Source: Deltaproteobacteria bacterium
Lineage (GTDB): Bacteria > Desulfobacterota > Desulfobaccia > Desulfobaccales > 0-14-0-80-60-11
DNA length: 60,599 nucleotides
Reading direction: 5' to 3'
Assembly: GCA_016874975.1 (NCBI GenBank)
Contig: VGSQ01000005.1
Span: forward strand, 1 to 60,599
Below are positions 47,238 to 55,907 of the stretch, piece after piece (positions within the stretch are counted from its first letter, which is position 1; each line of letters starts with the position of its first letter). The notes beneath the pieces are model-generated. The model was given only the letters and a program-made list of their open reading frames with translations. It searched no databases and had not been told where the DNA came from. Both the position numbers and the translations under genes were made by a program.

Positions 47238-48599
47238 ATGAGCGTACATCTCCTGGTTGTGAAGCTGGGGTTGGTCCGTTTCGCCACCTCGCTGTTGGTG
47301 GTGTTGCTGGCCAACGTCCTCAACCGGGTGCTTATCGTGGATCTGTCGGTGCCCGCCGCCCAGGTCACTTTTTGTTTCGCCTTCCAGCACGTGATGACCC
47401 CGGTGGGTCTGGTCACCGGCTATTTCTCCGACGCCCGCGCGCTCTGGGGGCGTCACCGCACACCTTATCTGTGGGGCGGGATGCTGCTGGCCATCGCGGT
47501 CATGCCCTTTTTCCCCGGCTGGGCTCAGGCCCTGGGGGCCGCTCCCGGCCAGCGGAATTTAATCTGGCAGGGGGTGATCCTCTTTTCCCTGTTCGGCATC
47601 GGCACCACCGTCTCGGCCACCGCCATCAACGCCCTGCTGGTGGACCGCCTCCCGGAACAGGAGCGGGGGCCGGCGCTGACCCAGGTGTGGATTCTCACCC
47701 TGGGCGGGTTCATTGTGGGCTCCTTTTTCATCAGCGTGCTCTTTCCCAACTATGACCCCCAGGAGCTGGACCGCCTCTTCGCCCTCATCACCCTGGCGGT
47801 GCTGGCGGTGACCCTCTGGGGGGCCTGGGGGGTGGAGCCGCCGTCGCCACCAGAGCCTTCCCGGGGAGAGGCAGAGGTGGGGTTGGGTCCCAGCCTGCGG
47901 TTTCTGATGGGCAACGGCCAGACCCGCATTTTTTTCGGCTTTCTCTTCGCCAGCATATTCTTTCTGTCTCTCCAGACTTTCCTCCTCACCGCCTACGGGG
48001 GGGAAGTGCTCTCCCTGCCGGTGGCTGAGACCAGCCGGTTCGGCATTTACGTTTCCTATGGGATCATCCTGGGCATGTCCGGCCTCCACCTGCTCTTGAG
48101 CGCCCGCCAACGCGCCGGGGGGCGGCTGGTATTGGCCCTGAGTCTGGTCCTGGGCGGAGCCGCCTTCGGGTTGCTCAGCCTCTCGTCCTTTTTCCCTATG
48201 GCTAAGGGCGCTCTGGGGGCCCTCTGGCTGCTGGGCTTTTCCCGGGGCATCTACAACGTGGGCCTCTCCCACCTCACCATGAACATGGCTCACCCCGCCT
48301 TCAGCGGCATTTTCATGGGCCTCTGGAATCTGGTCAGCGGTCTGGCCCTGGCGGCCGGGGAAATGACCGGGGGCTTTCTCAAGGACTTCCTGCACCACTC
48401 CCTGGGCGATCTCCGGGGAGCCTACGGCTGGGTCTTTCTGCTGGAGGGCCTCGGTCTGCTGTGTTGCCTCATTTTCCTGTGGCCCCTGAACCTGGACCGC
48501 CACCGGCGCTCCCTCTCCCTCTTTCTGGCCGGAAGACGGCCGGAGGCCGAAGCCGGCGGCGGCGCCAGGTCCGAGTCTCTCTCCCATGATGACAGATAG
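47238..48599 (+). CDS. PucC / BCD-family MFS transporter-like protein
   Basis: 453 residues, about 12 membrane helices, from MSVHLLVVKLG (weak AGGA site). LLANVLNRVLIVDLSVPA and WGRHRTPYLWGGMLLAIAVM are the signature of the bacteriochlorophyll-delivery (PucC/LhaA) MFS family. Known members serve antenna assembly in phototrophs, yet no photosynthesis gene is present here, so the substrate is open: a tetrapyrrole or lipid is possible but unproven. The stop overlaps the next gene by 14 bases, starting the coupled operon. Confidence 0.82.
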   Translation: MSVHLLVVKLGLVRFATSLLVVLLANVLNRVLIVDLSVPAAQVTFCFAFQHVMTPVGLVTGYFSDARALWGRHRTPYLWGGMLLAIAVMPFFPGWAQALGAAPGQRNLIWQGVILFSLFGIGTTVSATAINALLVDRLPEQERGPALTQVWILTLGGFIVGSFFISVLFPNYDPQELDRLFALITLAVLAVTLWGAWGVEPPSPPEPSRGEAEVGLGPSLRFLMGNGQTRIFFGFLFASIFFLSLQTFLLTAYGGEVLSLPVAETSRFGIYVSYGIILGMSGLHLLLSARQRAGGRLVLALSLVLGGAAFGLLSLSSFFPMAKGALGALWLLGFSRGIYNVGLSHLTMNMAHPAFSGIFMGLWNLVSGLALAAGEMTGGFLKDFLHHSLGDLRGAYGWVFLLEGLGLLCCLIFLWPLNLDRHRRSLSLFLAGRRPEAEAGGGARSESLSHDDR

Positions 48600-49935
48600 C
48601 CGCCTCTTCCTGGTTGTTATCCTGGTCGGCGCACTCCTCTTGCCGTTGGGGTGCGGCCGACCTCCGGAGGAAGTGTCCCGGCGGGTGCTCACCTTCACCG
48701 ACGACGGCCCCACCCGGGAGATCATCCGGTTTCTGGGCAAGGAGTCGCAGCTCAGCGGCTATCGGGACTTCGACCGCTCCTTTAAGGGGTTGTTGGTGCC
48801 TGAATCCCTGCTGCCCTTCGAGCCCTTCGTGCTGGGCCTGTCCACCGAGAGCAAGGTCCCGGCGGTGCTGCTGTTGGACGCCCCCTGGGTGCAGCGTTAC
48901 GGCGCCGCGGGTTGGCTCTATGAACTGGAGCGCACCAACATTTTCCTGCGCAACCATCTGGCTCCGGCGGTGGCGGAGGCCTTTTCCGTGGCCGTGCCCC
49001 GGCCCGGGGGCCCGCCCATCCAGGAACTGGTGGCCGTGCCCACCCAGATCAAGGGCAACATCCTGTTTTTCCGGCAGGACCTGCTGCAACGTTACCAAGT
49101 CCCCCCTCCCCGCACCTGGGAGGAACTCAGGGCCGCCTGCCGGAAGATTCTTCCCCTGGAAAAATCTCTGAAGCACGGACTCCTGTTCCATTACACCAAT
49201 TTCGTCAACGACTTCTACCCCATCCTGTGGGGGTTCGGCGGCCGGGTCATCGATGACCGGGGCCGGTTGGTCCTCCATCGCAAGGGGAATCTGTCAGCCG
49301 CGGTGGCGGCTCTCTCCGAAATCCGGTCCCTCCAGGGCGGCATCGCCCCCGGGCCCAAAGAGCTGGCCCAGTTTGAAGCCCCGGGCTCTCTGCGTCAGGC
49401 CTTCTACCGGGGCGAGGCCCTCTTCATGATCAACTGGAACACCCGCCTCAATGATCTAAAGGAACTGATCCGCAAAGGAGAAGGCCGCAGCCCCGGCGCC
49501 CTGGTCAACCTGAACCAGGTGGGAGTGGCCCCCATCCCCTGCCAGACCGGACAGCCGCACCGTTATGCCAACGTGGGCTCCTTCGGCTGGGGCGTCAACC
49601 GCTTCGCCGTCACCAGCCCGGAAGTCATCGCCGACGCCAAGAGATTCATCAACCTGGTGGCGGATGTGGAATTCCAGCTCCTGGCCGCCCGGATACAGGG
49701 TCAGGTGCCCTCCCTGGAGAGCGCGCTGAAGCGGCTGGAACATCCGGAGGTGCAGCAGCTCTACCGGGACGCCTTCGCCGTCACGGACATGCGCCTGCGG
49801 GCCCGACCCCAGAGCCGGCGCGTCAACAACACCCTGGAAAAGCACCTCCTGGAGGCGATCAACGGACAGCGCTCGCCGGAGGGCGCCTTCGAGGAGATCA
49901 TTAAAGAGTTGCGGGGACTCAAGGCCGACGACTGA
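48586..49935 (+). CDS. Extracellular solute-binding lipoprotein (ABC sugar type)
   Basis: 449 residues. A type II signal peptide ends in the lipobox LLPLGC. The mature part has the family 1 binding-protein pattern: VPAVLLLDAPWVQRYGAAGW, PTQIKGNILFFRQDLL, PPRTWEELRAACRKIL, and GEALFMINWNTRL. It would bind a carbohydrate-like ligand at the outer face of the inner membrane. Next to it is an MlaE-type permease, not a sugar ABC permease, which is unusual. It overlaps the preceding gene and ends one base before the next. Confidence 0.85.
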   Translation: MMTDSRLFLVVILVGALLLPLGCGRPPEEVSRRVLTFTDDGPTREIIRFLGKESQLSGYRDFDRSFKGLLVPESLLPFEPFVLGLSTESKVPAVLLLDAPWVQRYGAAGWLYELERTNIFLRNHLAPAVAEAFSVAVPRPGGPPIQELVAVPTQIKGNILFFRQDLLQRYQVPPPRTWEELRAACRKILPLEKSLKHGLLFHYTNFVNDFYPILWGFGGRVIDDRGRLVLHRKGNLSAAVAALSEIRSLQGGIAPGPKELAQFEAPGSLRQAFYRGEALFMINWNTRLNDLKELIRKGEGRSPGALVNLNQVGVAPIPCQTGQPHRYANVGSFGWGVNRFAVTSPEVIADAKRFINLVADVEFQLLAARIQGQVPSLESALKRLEHPEVQQLYRDAFAVTDMRLRARPQSRRVNNTLEKHLLEAINGQRSPEGAFEEIIKELRGLKADD

Positions 49936-49936
49936 G

Positions 49937-51580
49937 ATGAAGGTCAGGTTCTCTTTCCCCAAATACACCCTGCGATCCCGCCTCTTCACCCTGGTGGCGG
50001 CCACCTTCCTGCTGTGCGCCTGCGTCATCCTGCTGTTCTTCCCCCTGCTCAACCTCACCCTCGAAGGACTTCTGGACCGCACCATCCAAACCATGCGGAA
50101 GTCCCAGGAGGCTGAAGCCACCACCATCTCCCGTCTGCTGGTGTTGGAGTTCTCCCAGCTCAACGAGTTGCTGCTGGTGGCCCCGGGGGAAGAGAACGAC
50201 GTGGACCGGCGCATCAAAAATCTGATCTGGCAGAAGGTGACTTTCAACGAGATCATCGAAGGCATCGAGCTCATCGCCGGCAAGGCCGACCCCCAGGGCC
50301 GGCATCTCACCTATATGTTTTACCGACGGGAGGCGCCGGAGTTGCCGCCCATGCCCGGCCCCCAGAAGGTGATGAAGCAATTTGAGGGGCTGGAAAAGGA
50401 GCTGTTGGACTTCCTGAACGAAAAGCACCGGGTGGACCGCCTGCTGCTGGAATCCGTCAACCGCGGCTCCAAGAAGGAGGGGGAAATGCTCCTCCGCTAT
50501 CTGCCGGTGCATGTGCTGATGCCGGAGGAAGGGGCGATTTACTGGGGGGTGGCCAAGATCGGCATCGACACCGCCACCATCTCGTCTTTGCTCCTGCTGC
50601 AATCCCAGGAGCAGCAGCGCATCCGCTGGGCCATCTGGCTGGAAATCATCCTCAGCCTGACGGTGGCCGGCTTGCTGGCCCTGGGGCTCCTCTCCCTCTG
50701 GGCCCGGCGCCTCACCGAGCCGCTGCGGGAGCTGGGCGCGGTCAGTCGATCCCTGGGAGCGGTGCGGCCCCGGGAATTCGACCTGTGGCTGGAAAATCTC
50801 AAGCGGGTGGAAACCCAGGATCAGGCTGAAGCCGCGGATATCAAGAACAGCCTGATCCGCCTGGGGGAGGCGCTGCCCCGGCTGGGCCAGCGGCTGTTGG
50901 CGACGGAGCGTCAGGCCTCCCTGGGCAAGGTGGCCCAGCGCATCATCCCACCCAGCCACGCCTGGATCACCCGGCTCCTCTCCCTGGAAACGGAGGCGCA
51001 GCAGGCCCGCCAGGGAAACGGCGTCTTCCGGGAGCGCCGGCGCCTGCTCACCTCCCTGGATACGGGATGGCAGGACCTGGCCCGTTTCGGCGGCGCGCCC
51101 TCTCCTACCTGGAAAATGGTGGATCTCAACCCCGGCCTGCTGAGCGCCTGGCGCCTGGCGACCCTGGGGGCGCCGGCGGGCACCCGCTTCATCCAGCATA
51201 TCGAGCCCCTGCCCCAGGTCTGGGGCAGCCCCCACGACCTGGAGCACGCCCTGCTGTACCTGGTGGAATTCATCGGCGACCTGGCGCCCCCCGAAGGGGA
51301 GCTGGCGCTGCGGGCCGAATCACCCGCAGAGGGCATGGTCCGCATCACTTTCGAGGTTTCCGGTCCACCCTTCTCTTTGGAGAGCTGCCAGCAGCTCCTC
51401 AACCCTCTCCAGGCCACCTCGGACTTCCGGGAGCGTCTGGGGCCGGCTTTGGCCGCGGCCGTGGCCGAACAGCACGGCGGCACCCTGGAAATCACCCCCC
51501 GCCCCCAGGGCGGCCTGGTCCTGATCCTGGCACTCCCCCAGGCGCCGATCCGCCATGAATCTTTTGACCCCTATATCTAA
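49937..51580 (+). CDS. HAMP-containing degenerate histidine kinase
   Basis: 547 residues. A membrane helix (about 14-35), a periplasmic sensor domain (about 40-225), a second helix (about 232-252) and HAMP (about 255-305) lead to a HisKA-like helix where the phosphorylatable His context is lost: SLGKVAQRIIPPSHAWITRL replaces the usual H-E-x-x-x-P. The HATPase-like end lacks the N-box Asn and the DxGxG loop (EVSGPPFSLES instead). It therefore looks like a pseudokinase that senses or scaffolds. It starts 1 base after the binding-protein stop. Confidence 0.75.
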   Translation: MKVRFSFPKYTLRSRLFTLVAATFLLCACVILLFFPLLNLTLEGLLDRTIQTMRKSQEAEATTISRLLVLEFSQLNELLLVAPGEENDVDRRIKNLIWQKVTFNEIIEGIELIAGKADPQGRHLTYMFYRREAPELPPMPGPQKVMKQFEGLEKELLDFLNEKHRVDRLLLESVNRGSKKEGEMLLRYLPVHVLMPEEGAIYWGVAKIGIDTATISSLLLLQSQEQQRIRWAIWLEIILSLTVAGLLALGLLSLWARRLTEPLRELGAVSRSLGAVRPREFDLWLENLKRVETQDQAEAADIKNSLIRLGEALPRLGQRLLATERQASLGKVAQRIIPPSHAWITRLLSLETEAQQARQGNGVFRERRRLLTSLDTGWQDLARFGGAPSPTWKMVDLNPGLLSAWRLATLGAPAGTRFIQHIEPLPQVWGSPHDLEHALLYLVEFIGDLAPPEGELALRAESPAEGMVRITFEVSGPPFSLESCQQLLNPLQATSDFRERLGPALAAAVAEQHGGTLEITPRPQGGLVLILALPQAPIRHESFDPYI

Positions 51581-52391
51581 TCTGTTTGCCGGCCTGCCCG
51601 GCGCCCTGTCCCAGGTCTGGTTTGCCCTGTCCCGGGCCGTGCTGGACTATTCCTCCAGGCTGCTGAGCATCTGCGCCCTCTACTATCGCCTCCTGGTCAG
51701 CACCTTCAGCGAACGCACCGGCTGGCGCCTCATGTTCCAGGAGTTTCTCAAGCAGATCTACTTCACCTCCGTCCAGGGGGCTCACGTCCTCATCTTTTCC
51801 GCCCTGATGCTGGGCCTGGTGGTCAACCTGCACGCCACCCAGGAGCTCACCAGGGTCCAGGGCGAAGAGTATGTCGGCTGGCTGCTGGTCACCATTATCA
51901 TCCGGGAGGTGGGCCCGGTGTGGGCCGCCTTTTTCGTGCTCCTCCATTCGGGTTCGGCCATCACCGTGGAATTGGGCACCATGGCCGTCACCCGGGAGGT
52001 GGAGGCCCTGGAATTGATGGGCATCGACCCCTACCGCTACCTGGGGGTGCCCCGTTTCTGGGGGCTCATTGTCAGTCTGGCGGTGCTGTATGTGCTGATG
52101 GCCCTGGCCGCAGTGCTGGGGGGATTTCTCATTTCCCAACTGTTCGGCGAAACCTTTTGGGAGAAGTATTGGGGCTCCTTCCTCCATAATCTCACTTCCA
52201 TGGACGTGGCTCTGGGTTTCAGCAAGATCACCTCTTTCGGCGGCATCATCGCCACCGTGAGCATCTATTTCGGTCTGAAGGCGGAGCGCCATTTGGGTGA
52301 GGTGGCGGCCTACACTTCCAAGGGTTCCCTGGTGGGGCTGGTGCTGGTCGTCTCCCTCGACATCATCCTGAGCACCGCTTATTATCTGTAG
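51555..52391 (+). CDS. MlaE-family ABC permease
   Basis: 278 residues with five to six membrane helices. The MlaE/YrbE signature is clear: REVGPVWAAFFVLLHSGSAI, TVELGTMAVTREVEALELMG and IDPYRYLGVPRFWG. Homologues move phospholipids between membranes (Mla) with an MlaF ATPase and MlaD/MlaB. Here the start overlaps the pseudokinase gene by 26 bases and the following gene encodes a dead ATPase. No MlaD or MlaB gene is in the operon. Confidence 0.88.
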   Translation: MNLLTPISNLFAGLPGALSQVWFALSRAVLDYSSRLLSICALYYRLLVSTFSERTGWRLMFQEFLKQIYFTSVQGAHVLIFSALMLGLVVNLHATQELTRVQGEEYVGWLLVTIIIREVGPVWAAFFVLLHSGSAITVELGTMAVTREVEALELMGIDPYRYLGVPRFWGLIVSLAVLYVLMALAAVLGGFLISQLFGETFWEKYWGSFLHNLTSMDVALGFSKITSFGGIIATVSIYFGLKAERHLGEVAAYTSKGSLVGLVLVVSLDIILSTAYYL

Positions 52392-52400
52392 GAAACCGTT

Positions 52401-53123
52401 ATGCTGCACCACAGTCTCATCCTCAGGGAGCTGGTGCTGGCGGAGCACCCCCCCCATTGGCCCCGGCCCTTCCGCCTGGAGCTGGGCCTCAAAGAATGTC
52501 TGCTGCTGGAGGGCGTCGCCCTGGAACAGGCCCAGGAGCTGGTCCAGGTGGCGGCTACGCTCAAGTTACCCCAGGAAGGGGAGGTCCGGCTCTGGGGGCG
52601 GCAGACGGCTGCCCTGTCCCGTCCGGAACTCTTCGCCCTGCGGCGCCGTCTGGCCTGCATCAGCCCCCGCCTGGCCCTCCTGCACCGCCTCACCGTCGCC
52701 GAAAACCTGGTTCTGGGTCCGTGCTTCTTCCAGGCCCGCACGGCCCCGGCGGTCCTGGAGGAGCACTCTCCCCTCCTGGAGCGCCTGGAACTGACGGACC
52801 TGCTGCGCGCCTTCCCCCCGGAGCTGCCCGACAACGTGGCCTACCGGGTCCTGTTCGCCCGGGAGCTCATGAAAGAGCCGGAACTCATTCTGGCGGTTAT
52901 GGGCCCCCCCCTGACGCCCGTGGACCAGCAGCGCCTCATCCTGCCCCTCCTCCAGGACTGGCAGGCGAAGAAAGGCGTGGCCATGCTGTTGGCGGGCCGC
53001 AGCCTCCGCCTCTTCACTCCCCTGGCGCATCGGCTGCTGCGCTTTCATCACGGACGCTTCCTGGAGCACTACTTTCTGGAACATGAAAGCCGCCCCCTGG
53101 AAACCTTCCTGCCCCTGTTCTGA
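52401..53123 (+). CDS. ABC ATPase-like protein lacking Walker motifs
   Basis: 240 residues aligned by eye to MlaF-type ABC ATPases: FRLELGLKECLLLEGVALEQ where Walker A should be (no GxxGxGKS), a Q-loop-like ISPRLALLHRLTVAENLVLG, a signature-like segment LPDNVAYRVLFARELMKEPE without LSGGQ, and LILAVMGPP in place of Walker B (no Asp-Glu). The fold pattern is retained but every catalytic residue is lost. It likely acts as a structural partner of the MlaE-like permease. Last gene of the operon; an alternative is a decaying gene, but the frame is fully intact. Confidence 0.72.
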   Translation: MLHHSLILRELVLAEHPPHWPRPFRLELGLKECLLLEGVALEQAQELVQVAATLKLPQEGEVRLWGRQTAALSRPELFALRRRLACISPRLALLHRLTVAENLVLGPCFFQARTAPAVLEEHSPLLERLELTDLLRAFPPELPDNVAYRVLFARELMKEPELILAVMGPPLTPVDQQRLILPLLQDWQAKKGVAMLLAGRSLRLFTPLAHRLLRFHHGRFLEHYFLEHESRPLETFLPLF

Positions 53124-53953
53124 TTCCCCTTTGTTCCGAATATCTTTCCCCCCCTCGCTCCCAAGCTCCTGCCCGGCAACCCTCTTGCCTGCTCATGAGC
53201 AGTTATCGTGAAAATCCCTATCATAGGGCGGCCCGCGGCCGCCGACCCCGGGCAGCAGAGGCGGGTTTGAAACCCGCCCCTAACGGCGGGGTTTTCATCA
53301 TCGGGGGTGGCCCCGTCGGGGCTATGAGCATTTCAAGACAGTCCCCCATGGGCCGCTGGCCCACCCGTAACACATGAAAATCCTTGCCGATCTTGCCGGC
53401 TTTGCGTGAATCTAGTTTCTCGCAAAGGCGCAAAGGGCGCAAAGAGAAGCTGACTGACTTTTCAGAGCAGTTACCCATGAGCCTTGGGCTCACCCATAAA
53501 TTATGAAAAGTTAAGCATCCTTACGGTGCGCAGTGCGACCCCTACAAAAAACTTTTCGAAGCAGTTACCCATGAGTCTGCGGCTCTCTCTAAAAGGATGG
53601 AAAGCCCTGGCGGTGCAGGCTTCCAGCCGGCGCCGGCACACCCGGGGCGGGTGTCCCACCTCTGCAACGTGCGCCAAACGTCGGGCGGGAAAGAGGAACG
53701 CATCCCACCGTCGCCATAAAACGCTCCGGGGGTGGGGGCAGGGTTCCATGTTCCCCGGCCCCCTCCTCCATAAAAGACTTTTCCAGGCGCCGGGGGTCCC
53801 GGCTGGGGGGGGGTGGCCCGATCCCGACTCCCTTGACAAACTGTAAAAAATGCTGACAGCAGCTTCGGCGCGTCTTCCCGCGGGATGGTGGTCTGCACTC
53901 TGGTTAATCAATAAATCCAGCAAGATAAATTATCTGCAACCCGACTCCCAACC
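53124..53953 (+). repeat. Repeat-filled intergenic region, dispersed repeat copy 4
   Basis: 53205-53345 is nearly identical to 41-170 and 53458-53600 to 180-275, separated here by about 110 bases containing ctcgcaaaggcgcaaagggcg. No gene is supported; short frames at 53500-53920 read through the repeats and have random composition. The bases from about 53820 lead into the sigma-54 promoter. Confidence 0.8.
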
Positions 53954-53969
53954 TGGCACGGGCATTGCC
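53954..53969 (+). promoter_or_regulatory. Sigma-54 (RpoN) promoter of the uspA-tauE operon
   Basis: TGGCAC-gggca-TTGCC gives the invariant GG at -24 and GC at -12 with the required 10-base spacing between them. Transcription would start near 53980, leaving a 60-base leader before the uspA ATG at 54041. An enhancer-binding regulator would be needed and is not encoded nearby. Confidence 0.72.
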
Positions 53970-54040
53970 ACAGAGAGTCAGGGAAAACTGACAGGTACTC
54001 CGCCGGGGGCGGAGAACGTTCGTTGGAAAGGAGGTTGGTT

Positions 54041-54454
54041 ATGAAAGTGTTGGTGGCGACCGACGGCTCCGAACAGGGCATGCAGGCCGTGGCCCGAGGT
54101 CTGGAGTTGGCCGAAAAGCAGGGCGCCCAGGTGACCCTGATGACGGTGGCTTACTTCGCCAAAGATTATTTTGACGAAATGCCGGTCAACATCCAGGACA
54201 AACTGGAGGCCGAGGCGGCCGCCGTGCTGGCCAAGGCCAAAGCGGTCTTCGACGCCAAGAACATCCCCGTCAAAACGGTGATGGAGGCGGGCCTGGTCCC
54301 GGCCAATAACATCATCCGTCGGGCCGAAGAGGACAAGTTCGATCGCATCATCATGGGCAGCACCGGCAGAACCGGCTTCAAAAAGATTCTCATGGGCTCC
54401 ACTGCGGCCAAGGTGGTGGCCAACGCCCCGTGCGAAGTCACCGTGGTGCGGTAG
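54041..54454 (+). CDS. Universal stress protein, UspA family
   Basis: 137 residues from MKVLVATDGSEQ; AAAGGAGG lies before the ATG. The ATP-binding G-x2-G-x9-GS motif is present at the C-terminus (MGSTGRTGFKKILMGSTA). It is the first gene of the sigma-54 operon. The role is presumably stress-linked control of the sulfite-exporter-like transporter. Confidence 0.92.
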   Translation: MKVLVATDGSEQGMQAVARGLELAEKQGAQVTLMTVAYFAKDYFDEMPVNIQDKLEAEAAAVLAKAKAVFDAKNIPVKTVMEAGLVPANNIIRRAEEDKFDRIIMGSTGRTGFKKILMGSTAAKVVANAPCEVTVVR

Positions 54455-54484
54455 CCCGAAAAAGTGTCTAGGAGGCTTAAAAAC

Positions 54485-54781
54485 ATGCGGAAACTGATAA
54501 AACGCGGCGTCACCTGGGGGATGGGCTTGCTGCTCTTTTTCCCCGAATTGGTTCTGGCCGCCGGCGAAAAGGTGGCCCCCATGGTCATCGTGGCCGACAC
54601 CCGGAAGCTCTCCGGCTGGCAGGCCTGGTGGGCCAATCTTTACAACGAGAGCCACCTTTACTTCACCCTGGCCACCGTGGTGGCCATTCCCGTCGTCGGC
54701 CTCATCTTCGGGGTGGTGGCCGACCTCATCATGAAACGTATCGGCATTGACTTGAAATCCCGGGAACTGGCGGAGCACTAA
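54485..54781 (+). CDS. Small membrane protein, DVU0150-like
   Basis: 98 residues from MRKLIKRG; TAGGAGG lies upstream. A signal or first helix (about 8-27, ending VLAAGE) and a second helix (about 62-85, TVVAIPVVGLIFGVVADLIM) are visible. The short protein preceding a TauE/SafE gene matches the arrangement known from Desulfovibrio (DVU0150 family). It probably assists the adjacent transporter. Confidence 0.75.
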   Translation: MRKLIKRGVTWGMGLLLFFPELVLAAGEKVAPMVIVADTRKLSGWQAWWANLYNESHLYFTLATVVAIPVVGLIFGVVADLIMKRIGIDLKSRELAEH

Positions 54782-54813
54782 GCCGCCGGAGACTGCGCTG
54801 AGGAGGTTCATCC

Positions 54814-55869
54814 ATGGATTTCTTTTATGTACTCATGCCCATCTCGGGGGTGACGATATTCTGGCCCGGACTCATCATCCTGGGCGTCGGCGTGGGCATC
54901 ATCGGCGGCTTCTTCGGCATGGGCGGCGCCTGGATGGTGACCCCCGGGCTCAACATCCTGGGCTTCCCCATGGCCTTCGCCATCGGCACCGACATCGCCC
55001 ATATGGCGGGCAAATCCCTCATCTCCACCATGCGCCACGGCAAGTTCGGCAACGTGGACTATAAACTGGGCGTCATTATGATCGTCGGCACCGTGGGCGG
55101 CTTCGAGCTGGGGGCCCAGATGGTCATGTGGCTGGAGCGCATCGGCAAGGTGGAACTCTATGTGCGCTATATGTACCTGGTGCTGCTGGCCCTGATCGCC
55201 TGGATGGTCTTTGCCGACGTGGTCAAGAAGCGGCGCAAGGAGCGGGAGGCCCTGGCCAGAGGCGGCGAGGTGGACAAGCTGGCCACCGGGCTGGAATGGC
55301 ACAAGACCATGCACAAGCTCAAGATCCCGCCCATGATGCACTTCAAGGAGGCCCAGATCTACTGCTCCGCCTGGCTGCCCATCATCGTCAGCTTCCTCAC
55401 CGGCTGGCTGGCGGGCATCCTGGGCATCGGCGGTGGCCTCATCCGCATGCCGGCCCTGATCTACTTCATCGGCTGTCCCACCCACGTGGCCGTGGGCACC
55501 GACCTCTTCGAGGTCATGATCTCCGGGCTGTACGGCACCGCCACCTACACCTATAAAGGCCGCACCGAACTGGTGGCCGCCATCATCATGCTCGTCGGCG
55601 CCTCCATCGGCGCCCAGGTCGGCACCGTGGCCACCAAGTACATCAAGGGCTACGGCATCCGCATCGCCTTCGGTCTGGCCGTCATCGGCTGCGCAATCTC
55701 CATCCTGCTCAAGATGATGGCCAAATGGTTCCCCACCTACGGCGACCTCTTGGACGGCTCCTCCACGGTCCTCATCCTGGGCCTGGTGGCCACCATGTCC
55801 ATGTATATCTTCGTGCGCATGGTGCAAGGGGCCAAGCAGGAAGTGGCCATGAAAAAGGCCGGGAAATAA
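54814..55869 (+). CDS. TauE/SafE-family sulfite/organosulfonate exporter-like protein
   Basis: 351 residues; GAGGAGG lies before the ATG. Two repeats of the family, GVGVGIIGGFFGMGGAWMVT and TGWLAGILGIGGGLIRMPAL, carry the conserved GxGGG-like loops, each followed by a GTD motif (AIGTDIAHMAG and AVGTDLFEVM). About eight membrane helices are present. The likely function is export of sulfite, sulfonate or related anions. It stands between the DVU0150-like gene and the DUF4881 lipoprotein gene. Confidence 0.9.
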   Translation: MDFFYVLMPISGVTIFWPGLIILGVGVGIIGGFFGMGGAWMVTPGLNILGFPMAFAIGTDIAHMAGKSLISTMRHGKFGNVDYKLGVIMIVGTVGGFELGAQMVMWLERIGKVELYVRYMYLVLLALIAWMVFADVVKKRRKEREALARGGEVDKLATGLEWHKTMHKLKIPPMMHFKEAQIYCSAWLPIIVSFLTGWLAGILGIGGGLIRMPALIYFIGCPTHVAVGTDLFEVMISGLYGTATYTYKGRTELVAAIIMLVGASIGAQVGTVATKYIKGYGIRIAFGLAVIGCAISILLKMMAKWFPTYGDLLDGSSTVLILGLVATMSMYIFVRMVQGAKQEVAMKKAGK

Positions 55870-55907
55870 GCGGACCGCCGGTGCATCGGCAAGAGGAGAT
55901 AAACGTT

